This document shows, one piece after another, positions 16,585 to 25,125 of a DNA stretch of 64,000 nucleotides. The notes under the pieces were generated by a model. That model was not told the origin of the DNA, ran no database searches, and saw only the letters and a list, made by a program, of their open reading frames with translations. Position numbers and translations under genes: made by a program. This DNA is from Lysobacteraceae bacterium 2PB (GTDB taxonomy: Bacteria > Pseudomonadota > Gammaproteobacteria > Xanthomonadales > Xanthomonadaceae), in contig SCMT01000016.1 of NCBI GenBank assembly GCA_005502915.1, positions 25,907-89,906 on the forward strand, in the 5' to 3' direction. Position 1 is the stretch's first letter; every line of letters starts with the position of its first letter.

Positions 16585-18482
16585 GCGACCGGACGCATGA
16601 AGATCGCATCCACGCCGATGCCGCGCGCGCCCTGCATCGCCTGCAGGCCGACGGCGCGCTGCGCCAGGTCGACGCCGATTTCGCCGCCCTGCTGCGCGAT
16701 CGCCTGCATGCGTCGCCGGCGGTCGCGCTGGCCGGTGCGCTGGCGATGCGCGCGGTCGCCGCCGGGCACAGCAGCGTTGCGCTCGGCGATGTGCCGCGCC
16801 TGCTCGATGCGCTCGGCACGAGTACGCAGCTGCCCGAGCTCGACGACTGGCGTGCCGCGCTGCAGGCCGATGCCTGCGTGGCGACGGACGACGCCGGGCA
16901 GGCCGGCACGCTGCTCGACTTCAGCCGCGACCGCATCGCGCTGCGCCGCTACGCCCGATACGAGCAGGCCCTCGCCCAGCGCCTCACTGTGCGCGCCGCA
17001 CACCGACACGAGGCGACCGCCGATCCCGCAGCGCTGCGTGCGCTGCTGGCACGGCTGTTCGGCCGCGAGGCGGGCGAGGCGCCGCCGATGCTCGATCGAC
17101 AGGCGCTGGCGGTGGCGATGGCCCTGCGCCGCCGCCTGCTGCTGGTGACCGGCGGCCCGGGCACCGGCAAGACCACCACCGTGGCGCGCCTGCTCGTGGC
17201 GGTCATCGAAGCCGCGCGCCTGCGTGGCGAGGCCACGCCGCGCATCGCCCTTGCCGCGCCCACCGGCCGTGCCGCCGCGCGCCTGGCCGAGGCCATCGAC
17301 GGCGTGCTGCGCGCCGACCTCGCCGCCGGGCGCATCGATGCCGACATCGCGGCGCAGGTGCCGACGCAGGCGCGGACCCTGCATCGCCTGCTCGGCTGGC
17401 AGCCCGGCCGCGTCGGTTTCCGCCACCACGCCGGCCATCCGCTCCGCGAGGACCTGGTGGTGGTCGACGAGGCCTCGATGGTCGACCTGCCGCTGATGGC
17501 CAAGCTGGTCGAGGCCGTGCCGGAGACCGCGACTCTGGTGCTGATCGGCGACCCCGACCAGCTGCCGGCGGTGGAGGCGGGCGACGTGCTCGGCGGCCTG
17601 TGCGCGGCCAGCGGCGATGGCCTGTCCCTGCCGGCGGACGATGCCGCCTTCGCCACCGCGTTGCTCGGCACCGACGTGTCGCTCGCGCAGGCCGACACCG
17701 GGCCGCTCGCCGGGGCGCGCGTGCACCTGCTGCACGGCTGGCGCCAGGCCGGTGCCGCGCCGCTGCAGGCGCTGGCCGGCGCGCTGCAGCGCGGCGATCG
17801 CGACGCGGTGCTGGAGGCCTTCGTGGCCGGCGACGAGGCCGTGCTGTCGCGTCGCCATGGCGATGTCGCGGCCCTGGCCGAGGCCCTGCGCCGCGAAGCC
17901 CTGCCCGCATTCGCCGCCGTGCGCGATGCCGACGATCCCGGCCGGGCGCTGGCGCTGGCCGCGCGCTGCCGCATCCTCGCCGCGCTGCGTCGCGGCCCCT
18001 TCGGCGCAGAACACTGGAACGCCTGGTGCGCCGCCGAGCTGGGCGAGCGCACGCCGTACTTCCACGGCCGGCTGCTGATGATCGCCGCCAACAGCGAGCG
18101 CCACGGCCTGTACAACGGCGACCTCGGCGTGGTCTGGCGCGACCGCCAGGGCGAGCTCGCCGCCTGGTTCGACACCCCGCAGGGCCTGCGCGCCTGGCGG
18201 CCGGCGCAGCTGCCGGTGCACGCCTCGGCCTACGCCACCACCGTCCACAAGGCGCAGGGCTCCGAGTTCGACCGCGTGCTGCTGGTCCTGCCCGACAGCG
18301 ACGCCCGCGTGCTCTCACGGGAACTGCTCTACACCGCGCTGACCCGCGCCCGCCGCAGCGTCTGGATCTGGGGCGCGCTCGAGACCCTCGACCGCGCCCT
18401 CGAGCGCCGCACCTGGCGGGAATCGGGGCTGGAGGCCCGGTTGCGGCGCCTGTCTGCATCCGGGGAATGCCGCGTTCCGTAG
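16581..18482 (+). CDS. recD: Exodeoxyribonuclease V subunit alpha (RecD)
   Basis: A 633-residue 5'-3' superfamily 1B helicase (E. coli RecD is 608). Visible motifs are Walker A GGPGTGKTTT with K197, the Walker B region VVDEASMVDLPLMAKL, IGDPDQLPAVEAGDVLGGL, and the C-terminal helicase motifs YATTVHKAQGSEFDRVLLVL and ELLYTALTRARRSV. It is the third gene of the recCBD unit; the ATG at 16581 overlaps the recB stop. A full recCBD set with intact ATPase and nuclease residues means the window encodes a working end-processing machine rather than an AddAB- or AdnAB-type alternative. Confidence 0.95.
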   Translation: MSDRTHEDRIHADAARALHRLQADGALRQVDADFAALLRDRLHASPAVALAGALAMRAVAAGHSSVALGDVPRLLDALGTSTQLPELDDWRAALQADACVATDDAGQAGTLLDFSRDRIALRRYARYEQALAQRLTVRAAHRHEATADPAALRALLARLFGREAGEAPPMLDRQALAVAMALRRRLLLVTGGPGTGKTTTVARLLVAVIEAARLRGEATPRIALAAPTGRAAARLAEAIDGVLRADLAAGRIDADIAAQVPTQARTLHRLLGWQPGRVGFRHHAGHPLREDLVVVDEASMVDLPLMAKLVEAVPETATLVLIGDPDQLPAVEAGDVLGGLCAASGDGLSLPADDAAFATALLGTDVSLAQADTGPLAGARVHLLHGWRQAGAAPLQALAGALQRGDRDAVLEAFVAGDEAVLSRRHGDVAALAEALRREALPAFAAVRDADDPGRALALAARCRILAALRRGPFGAEHWNAWCAAELGERTPYFHGRLLMIAANSERHGLYNGDLGVVWRDRQGELAAWFDTPQGLRAWRPAQLPVHASAYATTVHKAQGSEFDRVLLVLPDSDARVLSRELLYTALTRARRSVWIWGALETLDRALERRTWRESGLEARLRRLSASGECRVP

Positions 18483-18516
18483 GCCTCGAGGCCCTCCCTG
18501 AACGGAACGCGCTACC

Positions 18517-19194
18517 ATGCCCACCCCCACGCTGGATTCCCTCACGATGTGCGCCGACGACCACGCCCATGACACGCCCGCCGAGGCCGCCGCCGCCGCG
18601 GGCGGTGACGCACGCCACGGCGTGACCCGCACCCAGGCCGAGGAGGCCGTGCGCACCCTGCTGCGCTGGGCCGGCGACGACCCGTCCCGAGAAGGCCTGA
18701 TCGACACCCCGAAGCGGGTGGTCAAGGCCTACGGCGACTGGTTCAGCGGCTACGCCATGGATCCCGAGGAATATCTGCAGCGCACCTTCGAGGAGGTCGG
18801 CGGCTACGACGAACTGGTCGTGCTGCGCGACATCGAGTTCGAGAGCCACTGCGAGCACCACATGGCGCCGATCATCGGCCGCGCCCACGTCGGCTACCTG
18901 CCCAAGGGCCGCGTCGTCGGCATCAGCAAGCTGGCCCGCGTGGTCGAGGCCTACGCCCGCCGCTTCCAGGTCCAGGAGAACATGACCGCGCAGATCGCCC
19001 GCTGCATCCAGACCGCGCTGGAACCGCGCGGCGTGGGCGTGGTGATCGAGGCCGCGCACGAGTGCATGACCACCCGCGGCATCCACAAGCGCGGCGTGAG
19101 CATGGTCACCTCGAAGATGCTGGGGACCTTCCGCGAGGACGCGCGCACCCGCGCCGAGTTCCTCGAACTGATCCGGGTCCGCGGCGCCGGCTGA
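18517..19194 (+). CDS. folE: GTP cyclohydrolase I
   Basis: A 225-residue enzyme that converts GTP to 7,8-dihydroneopterin triphosphate, the first step of tetrahydrofolate and pterin synthesis. The zinc site is complete: C112 and H115 in [14 protein letters not shown] and C183 in AHECMTTRG. The active-site segments [15 protein letters not shown] and QEN-MT are also intact. The first ~35 residues are low complexity and variable in the family; an alternative ATG lies at 18547. It sits 34 bases after recD in the same direction and could be cotranscribed with it, although a 12-base GC palindrome lies in the gap. Confidence 0.95.
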   Translation: MPTPTLDSLTMCADDHAHDTPAEAAAAAGGDARHGVTRTQAEEAVRTLLRWAGDDPSREGLIDTPKRVVKAYGDWFSGYAMDPEEYLQRTFEEVGGYDELVVLRDIEFESHCEHHMAPIIGRAHVGYLPKGRVVGISKLARVVEAYARRFQVQENMTAQIARCIQTALEPRGVGVVIEAAHECMTTRGIHKRGVSMVTSKMLGTFREDARTRAEFLELIRVRGAG

Positions 19195-19222
19195 GCGCCC
19201 GGTCGCGCGCGATCGCGGTGGC

Positions 19223-19239
19223 TGGCACGGCACCTGCTT
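19223..19239 (+). promoter_or_regulatory. Sigma-54-like promoter before the PaaK/CapK-like gene
   Basis: TGGCACGGCACCTGCTT at 19223-19239 matches the RpoN consensus TGGCACR-N4-TTGCW with one mismatch (CTGC for TTGC). The invariant GG (19224-19225) and GC (19236-19237) are separated by exactly 10 bases. Transcription would begin near 19249, just upstream of the gene's Shine-Dalgarno. A chance match cannot be excluded in GC-rich DNA. Confidence 0.5.
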
Positions 19240-19288
19240 GTCGTTGTCCTGATTGCGAGGAGATCGACGGGTGCTGGAGAACGATGGC

Positions 19289-20722
19289 ATGAACCGCTTG
19301 CGCCGGGCCTACGGGCCCCTGTTCCGCAGGGTGCTGTATCCGCTGTACGAGTCCGGCCTGCGCGGCCGGGGCACCCTGCGCCATCTGGCCGAGTACGAGC
19401 GCGACCAGTGGCGGTCCGCCGACGAGATCCGCGCGCTGCAGTGGCGCAAGCTGCGCGCGCTGGTCGACCACTGCTGGACCCGGGTGCCGTTCTATCGCGC
19501 GCACTGGGAGCGGGCCGGGGTGTCCGGCCCCGGCGACATCCGCGACCACGACGACTACGCGCGCCTGCCCATCCTGACCAAGCGTCACCTGCGCGAGCAC
19601 TTCGAAGCGCTCAAGGCCGATGGCTGGCGCGATCGCCTGCTGTACAAGACCACCGGCGGCTCCACCGGCGAGCCCGTCACCATCGGCTACACCCGCGAAA
19701 GCTACGAACGCCGCACCGCGGTCATGCTGCGCGGCTACGCCTGGGCAGGCGCGCCGCTGGGCGCCCATGCCCTGTTCCTGTGGGGGCAGGACCCTGGCGG
19801 CCTGGGATGGAAGGAACGCCTGCACCACGCGGCCTTCAATCGCCGCTACCTCAACGCCTACGTCATGGGCGAGCACAACATCGCCGACTACGCCGATGCG
19901 ATCGATGCCGATCGCCCGGAAGTGATCGTCGCCTACGTCGCGCCGCTGGTGCGCCTGGCCAAGTGGCTCGATGCCCGCGGTCGCCGTGTGCACGCACCGC
20001 GTGCAATCCTCTGCGCCGCCGAGCCGCTCTATCCGCACCACCGCCTGCTGATCGAGCGCGTGTTCGGCGCGCCGGTGCGCAACACCTACGGCTGTCGCGA
20101 GGTGATGCTGATCGCCGCCGAGTGCGGCCATGGTCCCGGCCTGCACGTCAACGCCGACCACCTGCACGTCGAACTCGGCGAGTCCGTGGCGCCGGGCGAC
20201 ACCGCCGGCCCGCGCGAAGTGCTGGTCACGGACCTGCACAACTACGGCATGCCGCTGATGCGCTATGCCAATGGCGACATCGCCACCGCCCATCCGCACG
20301 ACTGCCCCTGCAGGCGCGGCCTGCCGCTGCTGGGCAGCGTCGACGGCCGCAGGATGGACACCCTGCGCACGCCGGAAGGCCGCTTCGTCGGCGAGTACCT
20401 CGAATACCTCGTCTTCGGCACGCCCGGCATCCAGCGCTTCCAGGCCGTGCAGCACCAGCTGGACGCCATCGAGGTCTCGCTGGTGCGCGGCGAGGGATTC
20501 GACCCTGCCGCGCTCGACACCCTGCGCGAACGCTTCCACCAGGTCTGCGGCGCGTCGACGCAGTTGAACTTCCACTACGCCGACGACATTCCGCTCACGC
20601 GTACCGGCAAGCTGCGCGTCGCCATTTCCACGCTGGCCTGTTCGGCGAGCACCGCGTTCGCGCATGCATTCGAATGGATGGCGCGCACCGGCATGGAGTC
20701 GGCGGCGATGGCGGTGGCCTGA
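19289..20722 (+). CDS. Phenylacetate-CoA ligase family adenylate-forming enzyme (PaaK/CapK-like)
   Basis: A 477-residue member of the ANL adenylating superfamily. The phosphate-binding loop is YKTTGGSTGEPVTIGY; further motifs are NTYGCREVMLIAAEC, a D-L-H-N-Y-G-M-P-L-M-R-Y segment, and a C-terminal P-L-T-R-T-G-K-L-R holding the catalytic Lys. Such enzymes activate a carboxylate as acyl-AMP. CapK-like members are often tied to surface polysaccharide or secondary metabolism rather than phenylacetate degradation, and no paa genes are nearby. The frame extends to GTG 19271, which also has a good GAGGAG 8 bases upstream; ATG 19289 has GGAG with 9-base spacing. Either start is possible. A sigma-54-like site lies upstream. 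Confidence 0.85.
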   Translation: MNRLRRAYGPLFRRVLYPLYESGLRGRGTLRHLAEYERDQWRSADEIRALQWRKLRALVDHCWTRVPFYRAHWERAGVSGPGDIRDHDDYARLPILTKRHLREHFEALKADGWRDRLLYKTTGGSTGEPVTIGYTRESYERRTAVMLRGYAWAGAPLGAHALFLWGQDPGGLGWKERLHHAAFNRRYLNAYVMGEHNIADYADAIDADRPEVIVAYVAPLVRLAKWLDARGRRVHAPRAILCAAEPLYPHHRLLIERVFGAPVRNTYGCREVMLIAAECGHGPGLHVNADHLHVELGESVAPGDTAGPREVLVTDLHNYGMPLMRYANGDIATAHPHDCPCRRGLPLLGSVDGRRMDTLRTPEGRFVGEYLEYLVFGTPGIQRFQAVQHQLDAIEVSLVRGEGFDPAALDTLRERFHQVCGASTQLNFHYADDIPLTRTGKLRVAISTLACSASTAFAHAFEWMARTGMESAAMAVA

Positions 20723-20740
20723 TGGTTTGCCGCAGCCATC

Positions 20741-20766
20741 CAGGGATGCCGCCAACGGCATCCCTG
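20741..20766. terminator. Hairpin between convergent genes, possible terminator
   Basis: CAGGGATGCCG (20741-20751) and CGGCATCCCTG (20756-20766) form a perfect 11-bp stem with a CCAA loop, 19 bases after the PaaK-like stop codon and before the end of the convergent SDR gene. Neither flank has a T-run, so it is at best a non-canonical terminator. Confidence 0.45.
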
Positions 20767-20867
20767 ACGACACCACGTGACCCGGAAGAATCCGCCGCCA
20801 GCACCTGCGCATCGCCATCATCGCGGGAGATCGGAGCCGCGGATCGGGCCAGTGCCGACGCCTGCAT

Positions 20868-21644
20868 TCAGAACCCGTAGCGCAGGAATCCGCCATCCAC
20901 CGCGATGCATTCGCCGGTGACATAGCTGGCGGCGGGCAGGCAGAGGAAGGCGACGGCGGCGGCGACTTCCTCGGGTTCGCCGATGCGGCCCATCGGCGTG
21001 CGCAGCAGCACGTCGTCGAGGTAGTCCGGGTCGGCGAGCTTGCCGGAGGTACGGCGGGTGCGGATGTACCAGGGAGCGACCGAGTTCACGCGGATGCCGT
21101 CCTCCGCCCATTCGCAGGCGAGGTTGCGGGTCATCTGGTGCATCGCCGCCTTGGTCATGCCGTAGGGCGCGCCGCTGCGCACGTGGGTGATGCCGGAGAC
21201 GCTGCCGACATTCACGATCGCCGAGGCCGCGTGCTTCACCAGCAGCGGGTAGGCGAGGCGCGACAGTTCGAAGGCGCTGAAGAGGTTGGTCTCGAAGATG
21301 CCGCGCCACTCGTCCTCGCTGTAGTCGTTGGCCGGTTTGGTGATGTTGCCGCCGGCGTTGTTGACGAGGATGTTCAGGCCGTCGCCGATGTCTTCGACCC
21401 AGTCGAGCAGTTCGCGCCGCTGCTCGTCGTCGCTCACGTCCGCGACGCAGGTGCGGATCTCGCCGTCGGGGAATTCCTCTTCCAGCTCGGTGCGGGTCGC
21501 GTCCAGGCCATCCGCATCGCGCGCGGCGACCAGCACGCGCGCGCCGAAGCCGAGCAGTTCGCGGGCGATGGCGCGGCCGATGCCGGCCGTGCCGCCGGTG
21601 ACGAGGGCGAGTTGTCCGTCGAGACGCCAGCGCTGCGGGGACAT
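20868..21644 (-). CDS. Short-chain dehydrogenase/reductase (tropinone-reductase-like)
   Basis: A 258-residue classical SDR. The NAD(P)-binding motif is TGGTAGIG (16-23), NNAG is at 95-98, and the catalytic triad is S148, Y161 and K165 (Y-G-M-T-K). The G-G-F-L-R-Y-G-F C-terminus and overall sequence resemble the tropinone-reductase-like group, whose bacterial substrates are mostly unknown. The start at 21644 ([10 protein letters not shown]) is where SDR homology begins; the open frame further upstream is unrelated sequence. It is convergent with the PaaK-like gene and divergent from the small lipoprotein gene. Confidence 0.9.
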   Translation of the reverse strand: MSPQRWRLDGQLALVTGGTAGIGRAIARELLGFGARVLVAARDADGLDATRTELEEEFPDGEIRTCVADVSDDEQRRELLDWVEDIGDGLNILVNNAGGNITKPANDYSEDEWRGIFETNLFSAFELSRLAYPLLVKHAASAIVNVGSVSGITHVRSGAPYGMTKAAMHQMTRNLACEWAEDGIRVNSVAPWYIRTRRTSGKLADPDYLDDVLLRTPMGRIGEPEEVAAAVAFLCLPAASYVTGECIAVDGGFLRYGF

Positions 21645-21707
21645 GGGACACCGTTTCGTGCAGGGAGATGGGCGTAGGATACCGGGGTCACCGCCATGGA
21701 GATCGCC

Positions 21708-21965
21708 ATGTCCCGCGCCGCAACCCGCATCGCCCTGCTGCCGCTGCTCGCGGCCTGTCTCGCGCTGGGCGCCTGCTCGAAACCCGAGGTGCCGGAGCAC
21801 GACAACCCGCCCGAGCCGCAGGCCGCCGCGCAGCCCGCCGAGCTGACCCGGGCGATCCAGCAGCCGCTCGACAAGGCCAGCGCCGCGCAGACCGCGACCG
21901 AGGCGGCGTCGGAGAAACAGGACGCCGCGATCGACGCGGCGACGCAGGATGGCGCGGGCAATTGA
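21708..21965 (+). CDS. Small alanine-rich lipoprotein
   Basis: An 85-residue protein with a type II signal peptide and lipobox L-A-L-G-A-C (C23). The mature part is rich in Ala, Gln, Glu and Pro and looks unstructured or weakly helical. The start is chosen at 21708 because GGAG lies 6 bases before it; an in-frame ATG at 21696 would add four residues. The protein is presumably anchored in the inner or outer membrane. I recognise no family and propose no function. Confidence 0.7.
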   Translation: MSRAATRIALLPLLAACLALGACSKPEVPEHDNPPEPQAAAQPAELTRAIQQPLDKASAAQTATEAASEKQDAAIDAATQDGAGN

Positions 21966-22099
21966 AACGCAGCACGCCGGAGCGGTCGTGGACTGATCGA
22001 GCTTCGCAGTGACTCAGGCTGCGTTCGACCTCGCCGGTACTTGATGCGATACGCATGTTGTCCCGTGGACAGGCCGGGACATCACGCGCACGCCCGCCT

Positions 22100-22117
22100 T
22101 ATGCACACGAATGCATA
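22100..22117. promoter_or_regulatory. Inverted repeat upstream of ppc, possible operator
   Basis: TATGCA (22100-22105) and TGCATA (22112-22117) form a perfect 6-bp dyad with a 6-base spacer. A T-run and TATACC follow at 22130-22143 and could form a -10 region. The dyad is 59 bases before the ppc start and lies in an unusually AT-rich patch for this window. No regulator can be named. Confidence 0.35.
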
Positions 22118-22175
22118 GCTCGGGCCGCATTTTTTTGTATACCCTTGGGAAACGCCCCCCACGCGTACCCCCATC

Positions 22176-24875
22176 ATGCGATTGCGCGAACGTCTCGAAT
22201 TTGCCGAGAGCGATACCCTGCTGCGCGACGATGTCCGTCGCCTCGGCGCCATGGTCGGCCAGATGCTGGCCGAGCAGGTCTCCCCCGAATTCCTCCTCCA
22301 GGTCGAAACCCTGCGCCGCGCCGCGATCGCGCGCCGCGAGCAGGGCGAAACCATCGACGAACTGGCGGCTCGCCTGGCCGAGGTGCCATCGAGCGACGCC
22401 GATGCGCTGGTCCGCGCCTTCACCGCCTACTTCAACGTCGTCAACCTCGCCGAGCGCGTGCATCGCATCCGTCGGCGCCGCGACTACCAGCGCAAGACCG
22501 ATGCACCGCAGCCGGGCGGTTTCACTGCCGTGCTGCGCACGCTGCGCGACGACGGCGTCACCCTCGACGACCTGCGCGCGCTGCTGTCGCGGCTGCGCGT
22601 GGAGCCGGTGTTCACCGCGCATCCCACCGAAGCGATCCGCCGCGCGCTGCTGCTGAAGGAACGCACGATCACCGAGCGCCTGATCGCCGACATCGACCGC
22701 CAGCGCACGCCGGCCGAACGCGGCGCCGATACCGCGCGGATCCGCCAGGCACTGACCGCCGCATGGCAGACCGCCGACGCGCCCTCGCAGCGACCGAAGG
22801 TCTCGGACGAGGTCGAGCACATCGGCTACTACCTCGGCAACGTGCTCTACCGCGTGCTGCCGGTGTACTACGAGGCCTTCGCCGACGCCGTGCAGGCCGT
22901 GTACGGCGAAGCCATCGAACTGCCGACCCTGCTGCGCTTCGGCACCTGGGTCGGCGGCGACATGGACGGCAACCCGAACGTCGGTGCCGAGACCATCCGC
23001 GCCGCGCTGACCGCGCAGCGCGCGCAGGCGCTGAACAGCTACCGCCACGACCTGCAGGCGCTCGCGGAAGTGCTCACCCAGAGCCGTGATCGTGTCCGCG
23101 CCGACGATGCGGTGGAACGACTGATCGCCGAGTACACCGCGCTGCTGCCGGCCGATGCGGCGAAGCTGAGCCCGCGCCTGGTCGACATGCCCTACCGCCA
23201 GCTCATCAACCTGATGCGCGCGCGCCTGTCGGCCACGCTGGCGGGAAGCGCCGGCGCCTATCCCGATGCCGACGCGCTGCTCGCCGACCTGCGCACCATC
23301 GACGCCAGCCTGCTGCACAACCGCGGCGAGCATGCCGGGCATTTCGCGCTGCAGCGCGTGCTGTGGCGCGTGAAGACCTTCGGCTTCCACCTCGCCACGC
23401 TCGACCTGCGCCAGGATTCCGGCACGCACTACGAGGCCGTGGCCGCGCTGCTCGGCGATGGCGAGTGGACCTCGCGCCCCGTCGCTGAACGCGTCGAACG
23501 CCTGCACGCGATGATCGCCGGCACGGCGCGCATCGACCGCGAAGCCGCATCCGCGCGCAACACGCTCGACGTGTTCCGCACCGTGCACGAAGCGCGCGCC
23601 ACCTTCGGCACGCACGCCTTCGGCCCGTACATCATCAGCATGAGCCGCAGCGCCGCCGATGCATTGGCCGTGCTCGCCCTGGCGCGCACCGCCCGCTGCG
23701 TCGAGGGCGACGACGTGCCGCTCGACGTGGCGCCGCTGTTCGAGACCATCGACGACCTGCGCGCCGCGCCGGACATCATGCGCGCGCTGTTCGACGATCC
23801 CGTCTACCGCCGCCACCTCGCCGCGCGCGGCGACCGCCAGATCGTCATGCTCGGCTATTCCGACAGCGCGAAGGACGGCGGCATCCTCGCCTCGCGCTGG
23901 TCGCTGCAGCGTACCCAGGTCGAACTGCTGGAACTGTCGCAGCAGGCCGGCATCCGCATCGTGTTCTTCCATGGCCGCGGCGGTTCGGTCAGCCGCGGCG
24001 GCGGCAAGACCGAGCGTGCGGTCATCGCCGCACCGCGCGGCACCGTCGACGGCGTGCTGCGCGTGACCGAACAGGGCGAGGTGATCCACCGCAAGTACGC
24101 GATCCGCGCGCTGGCGCTGCGCAACCTCGAACAGACCACCGGCGCCGTGCTGCGCGCCAGCCTGCGCCCGCGCCCGCCGGAGCCGCGCGAGATCCGCTGG
24201 CGCGATCTCGCCGCCACGCTGGCGCAGCGTTCGCGCGCGCACTATCGCGCGCTGGTCCACGAGCATCCGCAATTCCCGACCTACTTCCGTGCGGCGACGC
24301 CGATCGACGTGATCGAGCAGCTGCGCCTGGGCTCGCGCCCGTCCAAGCGCCGCGAAGGCGGCATCGAAGCGCTGCGCGCGATCCCCTGGGTGTTCGCGTG
24401 GTCGCAGAACCGCTCGGGCCTCACCGGCTGGTACGGCGTGGGCACCGCGCTGTCCGCCGCCATCGATGAAGTCGGGCACGACACCATCGCCGACATGGCG
24501 CGGGACTGGCCGTTCTTCGCGGCGATGCTCGACGACATCGAGATGCTGCTCGCGAAGTCCGACATCGACATCTTCGAGCGCTATTCGCGTCTCGCCGGCC
24601 CGCTGCACGACACCTTCTTCCCCGGCATCGCCGAGGAGTTCGCGCGCACCTGCGACACGATCCTCGCCCTGCGCGACCGCGGCACGCTGCTGCAGGACGA
24701 CTACCGCCTGCGCCTGTCGATCCGACTGCGCAATCCCTACGTCGACCCGATCAGCCTGCTGCAGGTGGAGCTGCTGCAGCGCTGGCGCGCCAGCGAACGC
24801 AGCGACGAGGCCCTGCTGCAGGCGCTGGTCACCACGGTCAACGGGATTTCGGCAGGCATCCAGAACACCGGTTAG
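22176..24875 (+). CDS. ppc: Phosphoenolpyruvate carboxylase
   Basis: An 899-residue enzyme that adds bicarbonate to PEP to give oxaloacetate, replenishing the citric acid cycle. All signature segments are present: FTAHPTEAIRR with catalytic H149, the GYSDSAKDGG lysine region, FHGRGGSVSRGGG with H599, RSGLTGWYGVG, and the invariant C-terminal N-G-I-S-A-G-I-Q-N-T-G. Its length matches bacterial family members (E. coli 883). No good Shine-Dalgarno precedes the ATG. It stands alone, with an AT-rich upstream region holding an inverted repeat. A GCGATCG/CGATCGC hairpin overlaps its stop codon but has no T-run. Confidence 0.96.
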   Translation: MRLRERLEFAESDTLLRDDVRRLGAMVGQMLAEQVSPEFLLQVETLRRAAIARREQGETIDELAARLAEVPSSDADALVRAFTAYFNVVNLAERVHRIRRRRDYQRKTDAPQPGGFTAVLRTLRDDGVTLDDLRALLSRLRVEPVFTAHPTEAIRRALLLKERTITERLIADIDRQRTPAERGADTARIRQALTAAWQTADAPSQRPKVSDEVEHIGYYLGNVLYRVLPVYYEAFADAVQAVYGEAIELPTLLRFGTWVGGDMDGNPNVGAETIRAALTAQRAQALNSYRHDLQALAEVLTQSRDRVRADDAVERLIAEYTALLPADAAKLSPRLVDMPYRQLINLMRARLSATLAGSAGAYPDADALLADLRTIDASLLHNRGEHAGHFALQRVLWRVKTFGFHLATLDLRQDSGTHYEAVAALLGDGEWTSRPVAERVERLHAMIAGTARIDREAASARNTLDVFRTVHEARATFGTHAFGPYIISMSRSAADALAVLALARTARCVEGDDVPLDVAPLFETIDDLRAAPDIMRALFDDPVYRRHLAARGDRQIVMLGYSDSAKDGGILASRWSLQRTQVELLELSQQAGIRIVFFHGRGGSVSRGGGKTERAVIAAPRGTVDGVLRVTEQGEVIHRKYAIRALALRNLEQTTGAVLRASLRPRPPEPREIRWRDLAATLAQRSRAHYRALVHEHPQFPTYFRAATPIDVIEQLRLGSRPSKRREGGIEALRAIPWVFAWSQNRSGLTGWYGVGTALSAAIDEVGHDTIADMARDWPFFAAMLDDIEMLLAKSDIDIFERYSRLAGPLHDTFFPGIAEEFARTCDTILALRDRGTLLQDDYRLRLSIRLRNPYVDPISLLQVELLQRWRASERSDEALLQALVTTVNGISAGIQNTG

Positions 24876-25125
24876 CGATCGACCTGCGCGATCGCGCGTC
24901 TCCGGCCGCCAGGCGAATCGACATCGACGCAGTTTCCGGGCTCGGCTTTTCCGGGTCTCAATCCGTGCGCCAGCCTGCGCGCATACTGGCTTGCGCAAAC
25001 AGGCCGGTCCCCCGACGCCACCGACGCTCCGGAGCGAGCATTTCGAACAACGACACGGTCGACGCCATCGGCGTCGAGCTGGCCCTGCGTTGCGCGCCCA
25101 CGAACATACGACCCAAGGAGCTTTC

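Noticed and set aside
24875..24895. A terminator at the end of ppc
   Set aside because: GCGATCG/CGATCGC can pair, but there is no T-run and the stem overlaps the stop codon, so the support is too weak.
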